Origin: Euperipatoides rowelli
Taxonomy: Eukaryota > Onychophora > Udeonychophora > Euonychophora > Peripatopsidae
DNA: 10,426 nt
Strand: one strand, 5' to 3'
Assembly (NCBI GenBank): GCA_003024985.2
Contig: PXIH01S0059192.1
Part shown: piece by piece, positions 1 through 8,370 of the stretch
How positions within the stretch are numbered: position 1 is the stretch's first letter
How the letters are laid out: each line of letters begins with the position of its first letter
The notes under the pieces: generated by a model
Seen by the model: only the letters and a program-made list of their open reading frames with translations
Database searches by the model: none
Told to the model about the DNA's origin: nothing
Translations under genes and position numbers: made by a program

Positions 1-1157
1 TATATGTGTGTGTGTGTGTTAAGGGGTGGGGGTGTTAAGATTAATTGCAATGTGATGACTTAGTAATATGAATCTTTGGTCTAAGTGTCTAGGTCCCTCA
101 TTTTCCTAGATCCATCTTTGTATAGTCCTAAAAACTACTGCATTGGATTTATTTCTTGTTGATATATTGTTGTTTCCATTTAACTTTTTATATATTTTAT
201 TTTATTTTTATCCCTTTTATAAGTGATTTTCAAAGTCAGTTTTTATTGAAGGTGGATATTATGTGACACCCTTGGAGTTCAAATCAAGAGGAAGTAAATT
301 ATTAATTACAGAACATTGACATCTAGCATCTGCATACTAACAGTAACAACAGTGTTGCCAGCGCTCATGATGAATGTTTAGTGTAGTTTATGAATTGAAT
401 TTATGTAGCATTTTTTTTAATATATTGGTGTTAAATTTACTATGAAAAAATATTTTTTTCATTAGAATAATCCTTAATTATCTACATATACAGAGTTTCT
501 GTAGTTATGTTAAATTATCCAAAGAAATGTTGACCCAATTTTGTTTTTTTAATATGGGGAAATGAAGGGGTAGGATAGTGGAGAGGGATGAAAAAAAGTA
601 TCCATCAAGAGTTCATGATTGTAACTAAGCCTGTCCCCACATTTGCCTATAATGTTAGTGAATACACAGGGTTAATACAACTGCTAGCTGTTAAATTTGG
701 ATTGATGGGAAATGTTTTAAACATATGTCAATGCATGAATGAAAGATAATCTAAAAACTTATTTTTGCTTTAAAACTAAATTGAGTGTAATAGTTTCGTT
801 CTTATATCTAAGTACAATTGATCAATGGGCAATTCAAACTTCAGAAAAGGGGAGCTGTCTTCATTTTAGAAAGAAATTGAATATGGATTAGCAATTTTTC
901 AATTTTAAATGAGTAGGCTTATTTTCTTATTCTAAAAGTTTATATTTAAATTAAATATAAATAGCTTATTTTTTTTAAACCAAGGTTACAATAACTTTAT
1001 AGTAATTTACTTCTTTTAAATATGTTAACACTTTGTAAGCAAACTTAATGATAATAAGTTTAATTATTTTTGTTTTAAATGATTGATTTACTCATTTTAC
1101 TTTTTCAAACATTTTCTTTTTAATTTTATTGTACTATTTATTAATTGTTTTTATTAA
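1..1157. other. Upstream intron, no gene seen
   Basis: A/T-rich non-coding sequence. It opens with a (TG)n microsatellite at about 4-20. Otherwise I see only homopolymer A and T runs and stop-laden frames, with no conserved protein, tRNA or clear repeat ends. The sequence is assigned to an intron because it lies upstream of an internal exon on the same strand. The exact boundary to the preceding exon is outside the window. Confidence 0.6.
1154..1157. repeat. TTAA target-site duplication, left copy
   Basis: Left TTAA next to the CCCGGCAG terminus of the piggyBac-like element; the partner is at 1859-1862. Confidence 0.8.
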
Positions 1158-1220
1158 CCCGGCAGTCATCGCGGTATCTGTGAGATACATAATTAATATT
1201 CAAAAATTAATTTCTTGCTA

Positions 1221-1256
1221 ATGCCTTGCTGTCATGTTGTTGTGACAGCAAGGCAT
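1221..1256. repeat. Perfect 14-bp inverted repeat (hairpin) inside the piggyBac-like element
   Basis: ATGCCTTGCTGTCA at 1221-1234 is the exact inverse of TGACAGCAAGGCAT at 1243-1256, separated by an 8-base G/T loop. It is more G+C rich than its surroundings. It lies close to the left end and has no equivalent near the right end, so it is part of the left/right asymmetry of the element. Confidence 0.9.
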
Positions 1257-1346
1257 ATATTGATTTCCTTTGATTTTAAATGTCAGATACACCGTAACGA
1301 CTCGTAAGTTTTCACTTTCAGGTAGCTGTAATACAAATATAAAAAA

Positions 1347-1420
1347 AAACATTTAGGAATAAACTTATACATTTTTCAAATCAGAATTTAATGGAGATTT
1401 AAAAAATAATAAGCAAAAAA
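1347..1420. repeat. Core block shared with the second piggyBac-like fragment
   Basis: Contains ACATTTAGGAATAAAC followed by TTATACATTTTT, GAATTTAATGGAGATTT and an A-rich tail. Nearly the same series in the same orientation occurs at 8730-8801 (GTATCCATTTTT, AAATTTAATGCAGATTTT). This marks the two regions as relatives. Confidence 0.8.
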
Positions 1421-1490
1421 TTTTATCTCTAACGACAGAAGCAGCATTGGAAAATGTAAGAAAACTGGCTTTTTTTTATAGCCGACCTTT

Positions 1491-1617
1491 AGAAAAAAAT
1501 TCATAAATAAAAATCTGTTTGTTGGATTTTTTATATATATTAAAATTTCTGACAAAAAATTGAAAAAAAAAATACTATTTAATTTTTTTTGTATCTGTTA
1601 TAGATTTTGAAATATTT
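1491..1617. repeat. Internal direct repeat, copy A
   Basis: About 125 bp, containing attcata, atctgttt-g-tggatttttatatat, ttaaaatt-ctga, actattta and tatctgttat-gattttgaaatat. The same series recurs in the same order at 1686-1803. The copies differ by substitutions and small A/T-run length changes, so the duplication is not recent. Confidence 0.8.
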
Positions 1618-1685
1618 AACAATGTATTATTTGTATATACAGTAAATACGAGCTGTAATGGTTACAGTTGTATACTTCCGTCTTA

Positions 1686-1803
1686 TAGATAAAAATTCAT
1701 AAAAAAATATCTGTTTGATGGATTTTTATATATTAAAATTCCTGATAAAAAACAAAAAATGCTATTTAGGTTTTTTTTATATCTGTTATATATTTTGAAA
1801 TAT
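1686..1803. repeat. Internal direct repeat, copy B
   Basis: Second copy of the block at 1491-1617, about 70 bp downstream of it, and running directly into the right subterminal motif. It is slightly shorter because several A and T runs are shorter. Confidence 0.8.
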
Positions 1804-1858
1804 CTCACAGATACACCGCGACTACTCATGTAACTTTCTGACCGTGACGACTGCTGGG

Positions 1859-1862
1859 TTAA
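1859..1862. repeat. TTAA target-site duplication, right copy
   Basis: Right TTAA next to the CTGCTGGG terminus of the piggyBac-like element, matching the left copy exactly. Confidence 0.8.
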
Positions 1863-1963
1863 GCGAGATCTAGAACACACTCAATCCGTCAATAAACTAA
1901 ACTAATATATAGATAATTTGATAATAATGTCATGAATGAATAGCTTATTTATCATCATCAGAG

Positions 1964-2026
1964 AATGATTCATTCACTGTTGTGATTCATTCAAATGAGT
2001 CAGTTCTTTCATGAACGACAACACTA
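1964..2026. repeat. TTCATT-rich subterminal-type stretch, possible hAT remnant
   Basis: The motif GATTCATTCA occurs at about 1967-1976 and 1984-1993, followed by cagttctttcatgaacgaca and then ACACTA. From memory, similar TTCATT/GAACGA arrays ending in CACTA occur at ends of hAT-type elements in animals. No matching left end (TAGTGTTG) or target duplication was found, so this is weak. Confidence 0.25.
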
Positions 2027-2202
2027 GTGTATATATTAAACATATTTTGTTTGTTTTAATGAATAATTTATAATAAATTGACATTTAATGATTTTTTTAA
2101 AAAAAAAACTGTATAAACCAATATGATCTCAAATATTATGGAAATATTTAAAGAACCGTCTCGAGATAATTGACACACACTGAAATATCGATTGTAGAGG
2201 CT

Positions 2203-2257
2203 TAGAATAAACGGTGGAACAAAAAGTGGAAACACTTTTGTTCCACCATTTATTCTA
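2203..2257. repeat. 25-bp fold-back (inverted repeat) with a 4-base loop
   Basis: The left arm (2203-2228, starting TAGAATAAACGGTGGAACAA) pairs with the right arm (2233-2257, starting CACTTTTGTTCCACCATTTA). There is one mismatch (a G:U pair possible in RNA) and one extra A in the left arm. The loop is GAAA at 2229-2232. It could be the core of a tiny fold-back element or an intronic hairpin transcript. No terminal duplication is evident. Confidence 0.9.
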
Positions 2258-2296
2258 GGTTTAAAATAAAAAATTTGATACTTTTTTAATTGGAGA

Positions 2297-2336
2297 TTTT
2301 TTTTTTTTTTTAAGAACACCTATTTTTTTTTTTTTT
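2297..2336. repeat. Paired poly-T tracts
   Basis: Two runs of about 14-15 T (2297-2311 and 2323-2336) separated by a short mixed segment. They may be A tails of decayed retroelements on the minus strand, or simple slippage tracts. Confidence 0.7.
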
Positions 2337-2905
2337 CATTTCATGTGGATTAATGCTATTATTTTCATTTAATGTATGGGATATTTACTAAATTTTTCAA
2401 GTAAATAATTCGAATTTTCATTAAGAATTTATTAGTATTTATTTTGAATGAATGCATTCATCACTATAATCACTATTTAAAGTTTATTCGTAATTTGCAA
2501 ACTTGTAGCAATTTTTTAGGAATATTCAAATATTGCAAGACGATGTTATATTTGTTCGTTTTTATATATCATATTATGTCTATCTATAATAACGTAAAAT
2601 AACTAATGACTTGAGGATAAATCAATCAGTATCAGATTTTCTAAGGAAAAGTTTATATTGATAGTAAAATGAAGAGCATTTCTTTCCAGTAATTGCTGAG
2701 GAATAAACTAGTTTTAAATAGATATTTGACAAAGAAAATTATTTTTTAAAAATACATTTATTTTTTTTACTGATAATTTATCTAATGATTTTTTTCAAAT
2801 TAGATTTTTTTATTATTAGATTTCTCCATTTTTATTTGTTTATGCTTACAATAGCCTATATAAGAAGTCTTGCTATAATTGTCCTTTGAAACTTGCTGCT
2901 GTGAG

Positions 2906-2929
2906 AAATACTGTAAATATACAGTATTT
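2906..2929. repeat. Perfect 10-bp palindrome AAATACTGTA/TACAGTATTT
   Basis: AAATACTGTA at 2906-2915 and its exact inverse at 2920-2929, with a 4-base loop AATA. It is the clearest example of the TACTGTA/TACAGTA motif that recurs through the window. Confidence 0.85.
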
Positions 2930-4719
2930 GTCAAAGAATTTGACATTTCCAGGGAGGAAAAATTTAATTGTAATATAGATAGAGGAAAAATTTAAATATT
3001 TTTTATAGATATGTACAGTATACAGTATGTTTCATTTTTAATTAAAGTTTTAGAGCATTAAAAAAACAAGATTGCTCATTTTTTTAATTCCATCTAGTTA
3101 TTTTTAATAAATGTTAAAATTTGATAATCAGTGACCATTAATAACAATGTAATATGAATTTTAATGTTCCTGCATCCATTTTGCTTTGTTTATCCTTAGA
3201 CCAATACTTTATTTTCACTAAAGGGTGCACTAAATCAACCATTGTATGGTGTATTTTATTTTTGCGAGACTGGCAACACTGTTTACATGCTCAGCTTATG
3301 AATGATATTGACTCATATTTAAAAATTCCTAGAGTTGACTATTAGTATTTTAATCAAGTTTAAAGTGTTAATTTAGTGAATGAGATCATATTAATACTGT
3401 ATTTTTGATATGTTATTTGTCATTGAAGGTAAGGTGTCTGTCTTTAAGATTATAAATAAATAACATTATGTTATTTGTCATATATCCATTGCTATATAAA
3501 TTTTAATATTCATATTTGCAGAACTGTTATATTTTCTTTTAAAGTTAGTTTTAGGTATATTAGCATTATATATTAGTTATTTAGGATTCACTTCTGTTTT
3601 TTAGTCTTTCATTATTGAAAATGTAACTTTTTCAAGATGAACAGCTACATTTTGGTCTTTTAAAAATATCATTTAACCGGTGAAACGTTTTACGCAAGCA
3701 AAAAAATGATTAGATTTAATCTATCGTAAGAAATTTAAAACTTTTGATTTTTAAGGAAAAAAATAATTGTCTTATAAATATTAATTGTAGTTGCCTAATA
3801 ATAATTTTTACTTATGTATTCTATATTATAATTATATGTGGGATAGATTTTAAGTTATTTGTATTTTTAGTTCGTATGTTCTGTACTATTATTTAATTAT
3901 TTAAATTACATTCAGAATTGGTAAACAAAAATAGTCATGACACACTCGACTTGGATGGCTTGGCTTATTCTATAGCTATTTTTTATTTTAATGTTACAGA
4001 TCCTTAAAAATGTGCCTTTTTATCCTAAGTTTTAATACTATAGTGAAGAAATAACAAAAATATATCAATGTGTTTATAATAAGCAGAAGAATGAAATACT
4101 TGGCTCTATTAACTCATTGACATAATGTTCAACCATTCTAGAAGTTATATACTGTAGTATTAAAAAAATTCGCTAGTAAAAAAAATTAAGAGCAATATAA
4201 TGTAGCCTACTTTAATGTTAGGCAAATATTTTGTCATTTTTTAGTGACTAGTATTGCTTTTTTGTAATGAATTCTTATTGTTCTGATATGTAATTTTATT
4301 AACTTCTCAAAGTAATTAGGATATTTTTTTTAAATGTAAAGATAAACTTGAAGACACTAGTAATTGCAAAGTGCACATTTCATTAGTAACTTTACTATAT
4401 AAATAGATATAACATCATTAGTACAAATCAGTGAACGTAACATACAATATTACTAATAATATGAAATGATAATTTATTTTAAAAAAAAGTATTCTACCCC
4501 ATCGGCGGGAAAATAGATACTATGTACGGTAATTATTTTTTTTAAAAATCTAGAAATTTATTTATAATTGAGTTAGAGCATAGCATGATTTATCTGGGTA
4601 TAATGACAATAAGAGGAATATTATATTTTCTTTATTCATAATAGTAAAGTAAGTTACTGTTAATTTGCTAAGTTGGGGTTCACTGGTAATCATCTTGAAA
4701 ATGTTACACATACTGTAAT

Positions 4720-4746
4720 ATACACACAAACACATACACACACAAA
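4720..4746. repeat. CA-rich imperfect microsatellite
   Basis: Interrupted (CA)n of about 25 bases (acacacaaacacatacacacaca type). Confidence 0.8.
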
Positions 4747-5559
4747 GTTTTTTCTTACTATATAGAAGTATATTCTTGTAGGGTTTTTTTTTTTTCAAGG
4801 AAACATGTCAGATTAATCGGTCCACATTATTTTAGTGCCATTGGTGTAGTCCAAAATTCTTCCCTGTACAAAGTAGTTTAGTTTCCCCTCCCAAATCTTA
4901 ATAAATAACTGCTTATAATAATTCTGAGAACTTCTATAATCTTAACATTAGTAGATTATTATTTTTTCAATTTTGTCATAATTAATTGACCATATACCAT
5001 ATACAGTGACCTCAAGATTGCAGCCTGCATTCTTTTCAGTGAATCCCTTTCTTTCTCTGTTTATCTTTCTTACTCATTTACATTCACTGTCAAGTAAAGA
5101 GTTTTTCCCCTTAATCTTTTTAGCTTTAGGGACCATTTAAATCTGGGCCCTGCAGGGACTTTCCCTTTGCTAAGTTATTGCCCATTTAAATTTTGGAAGA
5201 ATTATGGTTATTATTATAAATTAAATTCATTTGACCTGAAAAACATGATGGATACCCTTAGTTTTTTCAGGATAGAACAGTAGTACTCATTAATCTCATA
5301 AGTGAATAAATTTCATTCTTGCCTAATTTGTTTTTAACACTTTCCCGATGACTACCAATAAGTATATGTTGAGCACAATGGCTAAAATATTCAATAATAC
5401 CCATTATAAAGCTTTTTTTTAATTGTTTTATTATTATAAAGGTGTTAATATATGGCAAATAATGTGTGAAATTAATTTAATAAGGAAATTAGTTATTGTT
5501 TCAGGCTTGGACAAAAGGCACTGACAGTTAAAGCTTGTTGAATAGATATGAATAGGATA

Positions 5560-5833
5560 TGGGATTTATTTGAGGCTTTGTGGAAGCATTAATCATGCAA
5601 TTTTGTTTGTAGAGCAATTGGAAGGGATTTGAATGCTTGGATTTAATAATGGATTTTCACATAGGGGGTAAAGTATAAAAGAAGGGTGAATATCGGGGGG
5701 AGGGAATTGTTTAATATGTAGACTATCAAGGTGGAGCGGATAACGTTGAAAAGTTAAAATTATTGGTGAAGTCTGACAGTTTTTTGAGGATAGTAAAAGA
5801 TTATTTTGATTTTTTTTGTCTAGCTATCACTTA
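5560..5833 (+). pseudogene. Decayed endonuclease region of a non-LTR (LINE) retrotransposon
   Basis: Two frames read as pieces of an APE-type endonuclease. From 5560, WDLFEALWKH, a stop, then IGRDLNAWI (5617-5643) resembles the FWEEL...GDLNAWVG segment that carries the catalytic D and N. From 5685 in another frame, YRGEGIV, a stop, then GGADNVEKLKLL (from 5730) and KSDSFLRIVKDYF resemble the usual REGIVGKYG...NDNGEKLLELC...L.IVNTYF series. Order and spacing fit the family. At least four in-frame stops and one frameshift between 5646 and 5685 show it is dead. The G before DLN is replaced by R. The downstream HKYTW-type motif and a reverse transcriptase are not recognisable. It lies in the sense orientation of the host gene. 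The similarity is from memory and moderate. Confidence 0.5.
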
Positions 5834-6520
5834 AATAGGAACCAAGGTGAAGGAGAAACTAACAACTCTTATATTAGAAGTCTTAATGAAATATACTATT
5901 ATAATATGTTTTGTATATGCAGTATATTTTAAAAGTGTAGTTCTGTCTTTAATTTTTTTACTGAATCTTTGTTATCTTTAGTATATACTGTATATATACC
6001 GTATATATTTAATAATATACTGTATGCAATATATTGCCGATATTATAATTATGTCTAAAATTTGGCAAAAATCAATGACATTAAATATTAGTATGTACAG
6101 TTTTGCTCCATATTCTCAGTAGTTTTTTTTTATTTTATATTATTATTAAAATTATGGGATTCCTTTCAACATTTCATTAGAATACAAAGTGTAAAATGTC
6201 ACATCCTTCTCAGTCAAGGGTACTTTAGCTTATCAACGATTATCTGGAAAGTGTTGAATATATAGTATCAGAATTATTTTCTGTTGCTTTAACATTAATG
6301 TGTGGCATTTTTTGTTTTGTTTATCTATCAATTACATTGTTGTTTGTTTGTTTGCATGTTTGTGCCTAATATTGTCTGTAAATCATCTTGATATTGCATA
6401 ACTTATCTTGATACTTTAGATAAACAATACAGACATTCTTATCCTTTGATAATTTTTTTAAAAAATCAGTTTTTTTTTTCTGTTTTCAGACTTTAAACTT
6501 GATGTTTTTCAAATTTTCAG
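5834..6520. other. Upstream intron next to the exon, no gene seen
   Basis: A/T-rich sequence with TACTGTA motifs at 5986-5992 and 6018-6024, a GTTTGTTTGTTT tract near 6340-6360, and a T run with CAG at about 6468-6489 that looks like a cryptic acceptor. Confidence 0.55.
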
Positions 6521-6545
6521 TTTATTAATATACATTTTTTCCTAG
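6521..6545 (+). promoter_or_regulatory. 3' splice site of the AUTS2-like exon
   Basis: A pyrimidine-rich run (tttttt then cctag) ends in AG at 6544-6545, directly before the conserved reading frame. The frame upstream stays open only back to a TGA at 6500-6502, and the conserved protein similarity starts just after 6545. Two further AGs preceded by pyrimidines lie at 6488-6489 and 6519-6520. The nearest would change the phase of the junction, so it could not simply replace this one. Confidence 0.75.
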
Positions 6546-6751
6546 ATCAAGATTTGTTACGTCGGGAATTAGACAGTAGATTCTTAGCAACCCATGATCG
6601 TTCAGCGACTATCCCTCCTCCGTACATGCGGACTGAGATGCACCAGCATCAACATCAACACCAGCATACACACATGCATCAACATAGCCATTCTTTAAAT
6701 TTACCACCCCCCCTCGGAAGCTCCCTAGTCCCTACTCCGGCCCCTCATCTG
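6546..6751 (+). CDS. Internal exon of an AUTS2-family gene (HX-repeat exon), partial CDS
   Basis: This is one exon of a longer gene. It gives two bases completing a split codon and then 68 codons, ending on a codon boundary, so the upstream intron is phase 1 and the downstream intron phase 0. Residues 1-13 ([13 protein letters not shown]) form the charged lead-in, PPPYMRTE is at 23-30, and a strict alternating histidine repeat (nine H at every second residue, mostly HQ) runs from 32 to 48. A PPPL...VPTPAP segment closes the exon at 53-66. The order [32 protein letters not shown] matches vertebrate AUTS2 and its paralogues as I remember them; tay bridge is the insect relative. In mammals AUTS2 is a nuclear protein in non-canonical PRC1 complexes that recruits P300 and favours transcription, and the HX repeat is linked to P300 binding. 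That role here is inferred from the family. No start or stop codon of the gene lies in the window; the TTG at 6554 is not a translation start. Confidence 0.9.
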
Positions 6752-6757
6752 GTATGT
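6752..6757 (+). promoter_or_regulatory. 5' splice site (donor) of the AUTS2-like exon
   Basis: The exon ends CTG at 6749-6751 and is followed by GTATGT, a near-consensus U2 donor. Reading on in frame gives a short unconserved tail and a TAA, as expected when translating into an intron. Confidence 0.85.
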
Positions 6758-7479
6758 ATTCATTTTTATTTTTATTAAAACAAGTTAGACATTTTTATCT
6801 TATCAATTATCCAATCATTAGTATTTTATTTTGATTAAATTATATTCTTTATTATTTAAATTTTATGGTATGGTACATGAATTTTAAAAAATATTTTCTG
6901 GATATAAATTGTTTTTAAAAAATATGAATAGGAATATGTTTTTTTCTCTACCAACGCATATTGAAATGAGTACTGTATTGTGAATTGTGTTTGTGTATAC
7001 GTATTACTTTATGATTGAATATTTCAAAACAGTTTTTTTTTTTAGTTTTTTAAATTTATTTCGCAACATTTGTGTTCATTTGTAACTGCTAATAATTTTT
7101 CTCTAACAGTTAATTATTACTCAACTATACCATGAATGAATTATAGTTATTAATTGTAGAATATACAAGCTTATATATATACAAGTACATTCAATATGTA
7201 ATATTATACATAATAAATAAACTACTGTATATAATTATACATTATACATACAGTATAAACACTGTATCTACTGTATAACTATTGTGTAAAATAATCACCT
7301 ACAACATGAAAGCATCTATATTTAATATGTAGTTAAGAGGTGTTAATTGACTAGGCTAAACAATATGACTCTCACCTTTGCTGAGTGATGAGCCAATGAA
7401 TTACCGATTTTATAATTGAAAAAATGACTTATGAGTCTGGTAAGTGCCCACAGGCAATTGATTTTGTCAGTGGACACTA
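6758..7479. other. Downstream intron, no gene seen
   Basis: A/T-rich intronic sequence. Around 7160-7280 it becomes a dense TA/TACAGTA/TACTGTA region able to form several overlapping small hairpins. No open frame or exon-like segment is recognisable. Confidence 0.55.
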
Positions 7480-7482
7480 TAA
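7480..7482. repeat. TAA target-site duplication, left copy
   Basis: TAA directly before the GGCCG terminus at 7483; partner at 8256-8258. Confidence 0.65.
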
Positions 7483-8255
7483 GGCCGATGACACACTCAG
7501 CAGTGCATCACGTCGCGTTGCTGCACTGCTAACAGTTTTAAAACAGATTTCAATTGGATATGCTAAACTGAAAATTGCGTTAGTTTTGCTGCATTCGTGT
7601 TGATTTTCAGGGGTTTTTGATAGAAAAAATTATAGAGCTTGCTTTAAAAATTGTCGCGGTGACAAGCAGTGGCTGGCGTTGAAATCAACGCCCCCTTATT
7701 AGTTTTACATTATTATCTATTTATTTATTTAAACTTTAATTATNATTTAAACTGAAATAAAGAATGAAAATATAAAGTTGGGACGCTCTAAAACAGTTTT
7801 AGATTAGATTATCAAATTAGCTGATGTTTCAACTTAGTAAGCTAAGATGCTTTTCAATTATCTTTTTCAATTATCATAACATTATTGGATTTTGTTTTTC
7901 AAATGCGAGTACGCAAAAAAAAAGAGTTGTACTCGTATATTTTGTTAGACTAATTAAAAAATGTTATTATTAATATTATAATCAGTAAAATTCAAGATTT
8001 TATTAAGAATAATATTAATATACAGAAAAATTAAATAAATATTTTATTAACATTTAACAATAATGAGAATATTTTAGTTAAAATACCAGCGTGGTGGATG
8101 AAATTGAATCTAAAAAAAGGTGTGTCAATTTAGCCTTGTAAAATCATCTCTAATCCTTCCCTGCTGCAACGCTCAGCCTGTTTGACATCAAACTATATCG
8201 GTGTCTTTTTTACAGCAAAAATGAACGTGATGCACTTCTTAGTGTGTCACCGGCC
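7483..8255. mobile_element. PIF/Harbinger-like MITE, 773 bp
   Basis: The left end starts GGCCGATGACACACTCAGCA and the inverse of the right end starts GGCCGGTGACACACTAAGAA; 27 of the first 30 bases match (7483-7512 against 8226-8255). TAA flanks both ends (7480-7482 and 8256-8258). A 3-bp TAA/TTA duplication with GG-starting termini points to PIF/Harbinger. Beyond base 30 the left end continues CGTTGCTGCACTGC; a partial counterpart (CTGCTGCAACG) lies near 8161-8171 on the right, suggesting a longer ancestral terminal repeat broken by an insertion on the right. No transposase or Myb-like frame is present; the small plus-strand frame at 8182-8367 crosses the right end. One unresolved base (N) is at 7744. 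Confidence 0.75.
7675..7692. repeat. Perfect 8-bp palindrome GGCGTTGA/TCAACGCC
   Basis: Arms at 7675-7682 and 7685-7692 with AA between. It sits in a short G+C-richer island (about 7655-7696) inside the Harbinger-like element. Confidence 0.85.
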
Positions 8256-8258
8256 TAA
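8256..8258. repeat. TAA target-site duplication, right copy
   Basis: TAA directly after the CGGCC terminus ending at 8255. Confidence 0.65.
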
Positions 8259-8370
8259 GGGTCAACGACCATGTTTAAGGTTGTGTGTTTATGATGAATA
8301 CTGTATTGTTGTGTTACACTTCAAAGGAGGTGTTATTTTACAATTTCTTGATAATAAATATTTGTAAAGG

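Larger units (their letters stand above)
1158..1858. mobile_element. Non-autonomous piggyBac-like element (MITE), 701 bp
   Basis: TTAA flanks both ends (1154-1157 and 1859-1862). Between them the element begins CCCGGCAGTCATCGCGGT and ends with the inverse of CCCAGCAGTCGTCACGGT, 15 of 18 matching. TTAA target duplication with CCC-starting termini is the signature of the piggyBac superfamily. A subterminal motif ATCTGTGAGATA follows on the left (about 1176-1187) and recurs, inverted, on the right (about 1799-1810), but about 25-30 bases further in, so the two ends are not equal in length. There is no transposase: the only sizeable open frame (minus strand, 1683-1880) runs across the right end and is low complexity. 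The element must have been moved by an enzyme encoded elsewhere. It could also belong to another TTAA-using group such as Kolobok, but the CCC terminus favours piggyBac. Confidence 0.8.
2340..5552. other. Upstream intron, no gene seen
   Basis: Long A/T-rich intronic stretch. Small open frames here (3154-3345 on plus; 4562-4798 and 5267-5458 on minus) are low-complexity and show no recognisable domain or splice context. It holds a perfect 10-bp palindromic TACTGTA/TACAGTA hairpin at 2906-2929, a CA-rich tract at 4720-4746, and many TACTGTA-type motifs. A less A/T-rich patch at about 5000-5200 shows no recognisable protein. Confidence 0.55.

Noticed and set aside
1683-1880. 65-residue minus-strand open frame
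   Set aside because: It crosses the right end of the piggyBac-like element and is largely translated A/T-rich repeat; no domain.
2068-2319. 83-residue minus-strand open frame
   Set aside because: It runs through poly-T tracts and the 2203-2257 fold-back; its Lys/Phe-rich product reflects base composition.
3154-3345. 63-residue plus-strand open frame
   Set aside because: No recognisable domain, no convincing splice or start context, and length expected by chance over 10 kb.
4562-4798. 78-residue minus-strand frame with a Cys-rich VCMCLCVY segment
   Set aside because: The Cys/Val/Met stretch is the inverse translation of the CA-rich tract at 4720-4746.
5267-5458. 63-residue minus-strand open frame
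   Set aside because: No similarity recognised; isolated in intron sequence.
6554-6556. TTG as an alternative start codon
   Set aside because: The conserved frame continues upstream to the acceptor (Q, D precede it); this is an internal exon.
6752-6778. In-frame extension of the exon past the donor to TAA at about 6776
   Set aside because: Conservation stops at the GTATGT donor and the added residues are F/Y-rich intron translation. Intron retention cannot be excluded but nothing supports it.
7744-7744. Ambiguous base N
   Set aside because: Single unresolved base from assembly; no biological meaning.
8182-8367. 61-residue plus-strand open frame with several Cys
   Set aside because: It spans the right end of the Harbinger-like element, so it cannot be a conserved gene unit; no zinc-finger spacing.
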